This document shows positions 5,329 through 10,027 of a DNA stretch of 10,027 bases, one piece after another. The notes beneath the pieces were generated by a model. The model searched no databases. It saw only the letters and a list, made by a program, of their open reading frames with translations, and was not told where the DNA came from. Both the position numbers and the translations under genes were made by a program. Position 1 is the first letter of the stretch, and the number at the start of each line of letters is the position of its first letter. Source of the DNA: Lachnospiraceae bacterium (GTDB taxonomy: Bacteria > Bacillota > Clostridia > Lachnospirales > Lachnospiraceae); assembly GCA_014804185.1 (NCBI GenBank), contig JAAVAG010000185.1:1-10027 (forward strand), read 5' to 3'.

Positions 5329-8300
5329 CTAACTTTTCAGACGAAATATATTTTCCCGGATATATTCTTTATAATAATATTCCTCCAGCAGACAATCCAG
5401 CGTTCCGTAATCCTGCAGCGTACCCGCTACTGCAATATCGTTGATGAGAGAAAATTTTCCCTCTTCCCCTCTTCCATCCACGTCGCTCTTTCGGACTGTT
5501 CCGCTCTCCGTAAGCAGCTGCTCTCCCTCCGTCTCCTCCACAATGTAATACTGCAGACTCTCTCCGAAAAACAGCGTAAATGCCATAAAACAGACCCCGC
5601 CATATGCCTGGTTCATCTCTCCGGTCAGATATTCACCCGTCTCGCCCTCCACATGCTCTATCACATAATGCATGACTGCCCGGACGCCAGGGCGCGCCTT
5701 ATACTCCACGATGGTCTTATCCGCCAGCAGGCTTAAGGCGGGATCCATATCCGCATATTTCAGCAGGAACCCCAGGCAGATGCCGTCCTTTACGGTCTCC
5801 ACCGCAAGCTTTCTCAAAAGAGGCTTTAACTCCTCGGTAATTTCATCCCTGTTCTCCGCATAATATTTTAAAAATGCCAGCATGGACACCTGCGGAAAAC
5901 GCTCTCCCAGATCATACAGCCGATATAATTCTTCGAAAGCGTAGCTTTCCGCAATCCGGTCTTTTACAAAATAGTTGTAAGAACACTGCGCCAGGAACGC
6001 GGCCTCCACATCCGCATCGGCGCCGCCATTCACATAGGAGCGCAGAATCTGCATGTTCTCCCCCACAAAAGATCCGGTGAAGAGCATCTGGATCAGCATC
6101 CTCTCGCAGAACTCCCAGGTATCCGCTCCCAGCGCCTCCGCCGCTTTCCAGATGTCTCTGAGATCCCTGGTCATACCGCGGTAAAAACGCATCAGATAGC
6201 ACAGAATCGTTTTGTCATATTTCCCCTGCCTGAAAATCCAGATGAGAATTCCCGTCATCTGCGGATCCTCAACCATCTCTCCCTGCTGCAGAATACCGCT
6301 GCAAAGACGCATCAGCACTTTGGGCTCGGCCTGGTAAGGGCCATACCGGCACACAAGATCATATGCCTGCCGCGTCATGCCGCGGAGCACCATATATCTC
6401 AGTACCTCTCTCCTCACATCGGCGGGCAGCCTGCTCTGAAGCATCTGTTCCAGATGCGCATCCAGTTCCTCCGTCCGGTCATGCTCATAATAATAGTTCG
6501 CCAGCCGGATACCGATCTGTGGCCGATACACTTCCATAATGTCAGGGGAACACATCAGATTGCGGAACCGCCCCTCGTTCTCCGGCGTGATCTCCGCAAA
6601 GCCCACTCCCCCCATACACTGATACACGTCATATCCGACCTGCTGCTCCACAAGACCGGCTATGTCCTTTGCCAGCTTTCCGGGCAGCATAAGCTTCTCC
6701 GTAGTATACGGCGCGCTGGCCGCATAACGGTTCCCCTCGCCGTCCTCCAGAAGCAGTGTGTGATCGCCAAACAGCGGCACATACGCTTTTCCATCCGTCA
6801 TGGGATAGAAATGCTCCTCCTCCGCCAGCGGCTGATATACCACCACCTGCCGGATGTCCCTGCGGGGCGTTCGGATCAGATGTACAAACAGAAGCCTCGC
6901 CAGCGCCTCGGCCATGTCCCTGGTAATCATCTCCGGTGTGAGCACCTGGCGATACAGATACGCAAGATCCCGGTTGATCCGCATCTTCCGGATCTGCTGC
7001 GGCACAAACCTCTCAATGCTGCCGAGATAGCTGCCGTACAGTTCCGGGAATACCTTTCTGTTTCTGTGTATATTGGCGTATAAAAAGGCGTTTCTCTCAT
7101 CGTCCAGGCTGCTCTGATAGGAAAAATACATCAGTACCGCCCTGGGCAGAACCCCTGTAAAATTCAGATCGATCGACATCATGTAATACTCATACAATCT
7201 GGTAATGCGCAGCCCCCGATCCACGCCTTTCTGATACCACGGAAAAAATTCCGCACCGGTCCTGCCGTTTTGGATCAGCAGCACGCAGATCTCCTGCAGC
7301 AGCGTATCTTCCTGCCTGCGTTCATAGCATGCCGTCAGAAAACGGAGAATAATTCCGGAACTGTCCTTTGTCTTTTGGATCAGGTATACCGCCTGCTCCA
7401 TCACATCTCTGCTCAGCCAGTCCTTCCTGGCCGCATAAAATAAGATCTGCTTTTCAAACGCTCCCAGCTTCGTCAGAAGCGCCGGATTCGCATGGATCAG
7501 CGTCAGCGCCTCTATATACAGTATGGGACTGGTGCACCCCCGCTCAAACTGCTCTTCCAGAAACGCCAGCTTTCTGGGTGCGCTTCTGCTGTATTCCTCC
7601 GACAGATACAGGTAAAGCCAGGCAGTGCGCCACCTGCTCCGATCCTTTTTATATAGCTTTTCCACCTGTTCTGTAACCTGGTCCACATACTCCTCGTCTT
7701 CATCGACCAGTGTGGTAAGATACAGATAATATGCCCATACTTCAGGCTGCAGTTCCTCCCCGTCTTCCCAGTTCTGTGCCGCGCGCTCCAATATCTGCTG
7801 TGCCTCGGCCAAGCGCCGCTCCGTAATCAGCAGATGCGCCTGAAACAGTCTGACAGGAATGTCCCATTGAACCATGACAGTCAATCGCTCCGTCAGCTTG
7901 CCGGTCTCCTTAAGCCACACCTGCGTATTGATTTTCTTCATTCGAAATTCCTGATAGCGCTCCATAAGCTGCACGGTCAGACGGTCCCGTCCCGGTTTAT
8001 TCCGCTCCCGCCCCACATCCGCGCGGCGCACGGCAGTCACCGGCACACAGACCTCTCCATACGCACTGGTCAGACGGATTCTGCCCATGTTGATACCAGC
8101 ATGCAGCAGTCCGCCGTCCACATGGACCGGCAGCCTGCAGGTATTGCCCAGAAAATCGTTCTCCCCCAGTTTCTCCTTTTCCACGTACAGAAAATCGCCT
8201 TCCGTCTCTACCTGCAGATCCGCATAGCCCCATCCGTTCTTTGTAATATTCAGCATGCAGACCGCTATGCCCTGCGGCTCATCCACCCGGATCTCTTTCT

Positions 8301-8889
8301 CCTCCGTCAGATATTCTATCTGCTGTTTCTTGCTTATGCTGATCAGAAACTCCTCCATATTCTGCCGGTTGCCGGGATGGGCAGACAGTCCCCGGTAGAT
8401 GGGATAAAACTGCTTTTCACTGCCGCCGAATACATACTTAAACTCCGGAGAATAAAAGAGTGTCAGCGCCTCCTCCGGATTTGCCTTCGCCAGATTGGCA
8501 AAATGGAAGAGATTCCTGACATTTCCCATGGAAGACTCCACCCGGGTATAGTCAATGTTCACGACAAAGGGCAGATAGTATTCCCCCTGATTGCTGACGA
8601 CCGCGAAGATTCCCTTTGCCACGTCTCCCGCCTGCATTTCCCCGGCATGGAAAAAATACTGGATCTCCTCCCCGTTTCCCACAAAATGCGGCGTCAGGCA
8701 CTCCATGCGCAGATCCGAGGAGATTACCTCCCCCTCCAGCATCCTTCCCGCCTCGCCGAACACCTGAAAAGAGCCCTCCGCGTCCTCTCCCTCCAGAAGA
8801 TGTATCTCCAGCTTTGAGCACGAAAAATCAAGAGAACCCTTGTCATAGTCAAAGTTTCCCTCCAATATTCTGTCGATTATCTCCCTCAT
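5329..8889 (-). CDS. Giant beta-domain and helical-solenoid protein (DUF5717-like), function unknown
   Basis: 1186 residues from the ATG at 8889, the first gene of the operon. I recall this type as DUF5717 (memory, not a search). It has no signal peptide or membrane segment, so it is probably cytoplasmic. Visible order: a short N-terminal helix (MREIIDRILEG), a beta-rich Ig-like region at about 20-115 (GIFAVVSNQGEYYLPFVV, 93-110), a helical linker, a second Ig-like region at about 197-288 (NITKNGWGYADLQV, 214-227; INMGRIRL, 266-273), then a long run of Leu/Tyr/Glu-rich helices like TPR or HEAT solenoids from about 305. A beta-rich island interrupts the solenoid at about 680-730 (AYVPLFGDHTLLLEDGEG, 702-719), and a similar one lies near the C-terminus at about 1097-1135 (TLFFGESLQYYIVEE, 1105-1119). 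The frame extends four codons upstream to GTG at 8901, and ATG at 8892 is also possible. ATG 8889 fits GGTGA (8895-8899) best, and the protein then begins MREIIDRI. The size and layout suggest a scaffold (inference). Confidence 0.92.
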   Translation of the reverse strand: MREIIDRILEGNFDYDKGSLDFSCSKLEIHLLEGEDAEGSFQVFGEAGRMLEGEVISSDLRMECLTPHFVGNGEEIQYFFHAGEMQAGDVAKGIFAVVSNQGEYYLPFVVNIDYTRVESSMGNVRNLFHFANLAKANPEEALTLFYSPEFKYVFGGSEKQFYPIYRGLSAHPGNRQNMEEFLISISKKQQIEYLTEEKEIRVDEPQGIAVCMLNITKNGWGYADLQVETEGDFLYVEKEKLGENDFLGNTCRLPVHVDGGLLHAGINMGRIRLTSAYGEVCVPVTAVRRADVGRERNKPGRDRLTVQLMERYQEFRMKKINTQVWLKETGKLTERLTVMVQWDIPVRLFQAHLLITERRLAEAQQILERAAQNWEDGEELQPEVWAYYLYLTTLVDEDEEYVDQVTEQVEKLYKKDRSRWRTAWLYLYLSEEYSRSAPRKLAFLEEQFERGCTSPILYIEALTLIHANPALLTKLGAFEKQILFYAARKDWLSRDVMEQAVYLIQKTKDSSGIILRFLTACYERRQEDTLLQEICVLLIQNGRTGAEFFPWYQKGVDRGLRITRLYEYYMMSIDLNFTGVLPRAVLMYFSYQSSLDDERNAFLYANIHRNRKVFPELYGSYLGSIERFVPQQIRKMRINRDLAYLYRQVLTPEMITRDMAEALARLLFVHLIRTPRRDIRQVVVYQPLAEEEHFYPMTDGKAYVPLFGDHTLLLEDGEGNRYAASAPYTTEKLMLPGKLAKDIAGLVEQQVGYDVYQCMGGVGFAEITPENEGRFRNLMCSPDIMEVYRPQIGIRLANYYYEHDRTEELDAHLEQMLQSRLPADVRREVLRYMVLRGMTRQAYDLVCRYGPYQAEPKVLMRLCSGILQQGEMVEDPQMTGILIWIFRQGKYDKTILCYLMRFYRGMTRDLRDIWKAAEALGADTWEFCERMLIQMLFTGSFVGENMQILRSYVNGGADADVEAAFLAQCSYNYFVKDRIAESYAFEELYRLYDLGERFPQVSMLAFLKYYAENRDEITEELKPLLRKLAVETVKDGICLGFLLKYADMDPALSLLADKTIVEYKARPGVRAVMHYVIEHVEGETGEYLTGEMNQAYGGVCFMAFTLFFGESLQYYIVEETEGEQLLTESGTVRKSDVDGRGEEGKFSLINDIAVAGTLQDYGTLDCLLEEYYYKEYIRENIFRLKS

Positions 8890-8929
8890 CATGCTCACCA
8901 CACTTTATGCTGATATTTTCTTTCTTTAT

Positions 8930-8959
8930 AGTATACCATTCCAATACGCGTTTAGGCAA
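8930..8959 (-). promoter_or_regulatory. Promoter of the four-gene operon
   Basis: On the minus strand TTGCCT (8954-8959), an 18-base spacer, and TATACT (8930-8935) preceded by TGG, giving an extended -10 (TGGTATACT). Transcription would start near 8923, leaving a short leader of about 35 bases before the ATG at 8889. The -35 match is imperfect, but the extended -10 compensates. Confidence 0.6.
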
Positions 8960-8982
8960 TTACATTTTAGAGTGAAACGGTA

Positions 8983-9010
8983 TTGACTTTTTCGCCAAAT
9001 GGTGTATTAT
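8983..9010 (+). promoter_or_regulatory. Sigma-A-type promoter of the GntR/ABC operon
   Basis: TTGACT (8983-8988) and TATTAT (9005-9010) with a 16-base spacer, directly followed by the palindrome at 9011-9030, which would cover the transcription start. The leader to the ATG at 9108 is about 90 bases and ends with GAGG 6 bases before the start codon. The promoter is divergent from that of the four-gene operon; the two -35 boxes are 23 bases apart. Confidence 0.72.
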
Positions 9011-9030
9011 TGTATTAATCGCTTAATACA
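9011..9030. promoter_or_regulatory. Perfect palindrome, probable operator of the YtrA-like repressor
   Basis: TGTATTAA, spacer TCGC, TTAATACA: two perfect 8-base arms around a 4-base centre. It touches the -10 box on its left, so a bound dimer would block transcription start. GntR-family dimers bind inverted repeats of this kind, and YtrA-type regulators normally repress their own operon. No T-run follows, so it is not a Rho-independent terminator. The symmetry is seen; assignment to this repressor is inferred from position. Confidence 0.65.
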
Positions 9031-9107
9031 GCGGTGTGGAGCCCGGAGAACGATTTTCCTCCGCTCTGCGCAAAAACGCTTCAACATCAGGAAAAATGAG
9101 GTAAATT

Positions 9108-9479
9108 ATGGCATGGAAATTTGACTCGGACAGACCGATCTACACACAGCTGACGCGCCAGATCCAAATGCGCATCGTATCGGGTTATTATCCGCCGGGC
9201 GGGAAACTTCCCAGCGTCCGCGAACTCGCCGCGGAAGCGGCCGTAAACCCCAATACCATGCAGAAGGCTTTTGCCGAACTGGAACGCTTCGGACTGATTA
9301 TCACCCTGCGCACAAACGGGCGCATTGTAACGGAGGACACCGGAATGATCAATGAAACCAGACGAAAGCTTGCAGGAGAGTATCTGGAGCAGTTTATTGC
9401 CCAGATGCAGGAACTGGGCTTTTCCAGAGACGAAATCATCACTTTTATTGAAAGCACGGGGAGGGAGCAACATGAATAA
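9108..9479 (+). CDS. YtrA-subfamily GntR transcriptional repressor
   Basis: 123 residues, the usual size of YtrA-type regulators, which have a GntR winged helix but only a short helical C-terminus instead of a large ligand domain. Seen: RPIYTQLTRQIQMRIVSGYY (res. 9-28), the turn PPGGKLPSVRELA (29-41), recognition region VNPNTMQKAFAELERFGLI (46-64), wing LRTNGRIVTED (67-77), and C-terminal dimerisation helices at about 80-120. Start: ATG at 9108 with GAGG 6 bases upstream. Its 3' end overlaps the ABC ATPase gene by 8 bases, so the two are translationally coupled. Family knowledge: such regulators repress their transporter operon and are often relieved by cell-envelope-active compounds. The inducer here is unknown. 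The palindrome at 9011-9030 is the likely self-regulatory site. Confidence 0.95.
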   Translation: MAWKFDSDRPIYTQLTRQIQMRIVSGYYPPGGKLPSVRELAAEAAVNPNTMQKAFAELERFGLIITLRTNGRIVTEDTGMINETRRKLAGEYLEQFIAQMQELGFSRDEIITFIESTGREQHE

Positions 9480-10027
9480 TCTTGTGGAAATACAGGGCCT
9501 GGTCAAGGCCTATGACAACCGCACCGTAGCAGTCAACAATCTGACATTTTCCATCCCGCGGGGCAGGATCGTAGGACTGCTCGGTCCCAACGGAAGCGGC
9601 AAAACCACCCTGATCAAAATGATGAGCGGCCTGCTGACACCCACACAGGGTTCCATTCGCATCGAGGGAATGCTCCCGGGACCGGAGACCAAATCCATCG
9701 TCTCCTATCTGCCGGAGCGCACTTATCTGGGAAACGGCTCCACGGTACAGAGTATGATTCAGTTTTTTTCGGATTTTTATGTGGATTTTTCCGCTCAGAA
9801 AGCACTGGCCATGCTGGCCTCACTGGGCATCGATCCCCATGCCAGACTGAAAACGCTTTCCAAGGGAACAAAAGAAAAAGTACAGCTTATTCTGGTGATG
9901 AGCCGAAACGCCCGTCTGTATATACTGGATGAGCCCATCGCAGGGGTAGATCCCGCGGCCAGGGACTATATTTTAAAGACAATCCTGAACAACTATAATC
10001 CCGAGGGGACGATTCTTTTGTCCACAC
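9472..10027 (+). CDS. ABC transporter ATP-binding protein, YtrB/ABC-2 type (partial, C-terminus outside window)
   Basis: 185 complete residues from the ATG at 9472; the frame stays open to the right edge. Seen: Walker A GPNGSGKTT (res. 38-46), YLPE (79-82) in the Q-loop region where this subgroup has Pro-Glu in place of the usual Gln, signature LSKGTKEKVQL (129-139) in place of LSGGQ, Walker B LYILDEP (149-155) with catalytic Glu154, and D-loop AGVD (157-160). The window ends at the expected H-loop: ILLST (181-185) and then a codon beginning with C, consistent with His. It powers a membrane permease expected just downstream (not visible). The overlap with the repressor gene and its regulatory setting point to a YtrA/YtrB-like exporter or envelope-stress transporter; the substrate cannot be told. 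GAGGGAG lies just upstream of the ATG, inside the repressor gene. Confidence 0.95.
   Translation, partial: MNNLVEIQGLVKAYDNRTVAVNNLTFSIPRGRIVGLLGPNGSGKTTLIKMMSGLLTPTQGSIRIEGMLPGPETKSIVSYLPERTYLGNGSTVQSMIQFFSDFYVDFSAQKALAMLASLGIDPHARLKTLSKGTKEKVQLILVMSRNARLYILDEPIAGVDPAARDYILKTILNNYNPEGTILLST

Noticed and set aside
7834..8817. Plus-strand open frame (327 codons) opposite the giant solenoid gene
   Set aside because: Antisense to a continuous 1186-residue frame with coherent domains; no motif and no credible start context.
8890..8901. GTG start at 8901, or ATG at 8892, for the giant protein
   Set aside because: The GTG codons lie in the likely Shine-Dalgarno sequence GGTGA. ATG at 8889 has the better spacing (5 bases), though 8892 cannot be fully excluded.
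9044..9063. CGGAG...CTCCG hairpin in the repressor leader as a terminator or attenuator
   Set aside because: The stem is only 5 base pairs with a bulge, no T-run follows, and it is followed by a normal start region. It is better treated as leader sequence.
9096..9104. Two-codon upstream frame ATG-AGG-TAA before the repressor
   Set aside because: It coincides with the GAGG ribosome binding site of the real gene and is most simply explained by chance.
1..10027. Mobile element, phage, CRISPR, tRNA or rRNA content
   Set aside because: No transposase or integrase motif, long terminal inverted repeat, spaced direct-repeat array or cloverleaf was found on either strand. The only tandem repeat is the short array at 3919-3966.

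Overview
The window looks like a chromosomal segment of a clostridial Firmicute, most likely a Lachnospiraceae member. Reasons are the moderate GC, strong sigma-A-type promoters with AGGAGG-like ribosome binding sites, a YtrA-type GntR regulator joined to a YtrB-type ABC ATPase with the clostridial LSKGTKEK signature, a bacterial copy of the human-type adenylosuccinate lyase, and a set of large uncharacterised proteins that I recall only from that family (two resemble the families named DUF5716 and DUF5717; this is from memory, not a search). No phage, transposon, CRISPR, tRNA or rRNA features were seen. Genes or their short spacers fill the window, and no stretch over 300 bases lacks a gene.

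Layout. Bases 1-1789, minus strand: purine genes purC then purB (purB runs off the left edge), with their own near-consensus promoter at 1862-1890. Bases 1904-8889, minus strand: four closely spaced genes that read as one operon. In transcription order they encode a 1186-residue protein with beta domains and a long helical solenoid, a 437-residue divergent Hsp70-like protein, a 278-residue TPR-like protein, and a 390-residue coiled-coil protein with a central membrane hairpin. Bases 8890-9107: a divergent control region with two back-to-back promoters and a perfect 8+4+8 palindrome just downstream of the rightward -10 box. Bases 9108-10027, plus strand: a YtrA-like repressor gene overlapping by 8 bases an ABC transporter ATPase gene that runs off the right edge.

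How the genes may work together. purC and purB supply two steps of IMP synthesis; PurB also acts in AMP synthesis. The repressor and ABC ATPase form the usual autoregulated transporter operon, and the palindrome is its probable operator. The four-gene operon is the most interesting part. By eye, the 437-residue protein follows the whole Hsp70 plan, from nucleotide-binding fold to substrate-binding beta sandwich. Its phosphate-binding glycines are eroded and the helical lid is missing. Together with a giant solenoid protein, a TPR-like protein and a membrane-anchored coiled coil, it could be an undescribed chaperone-like or scaffold complex at the inner face of the membrane. That function is inference; only the layout and motifs are seen.
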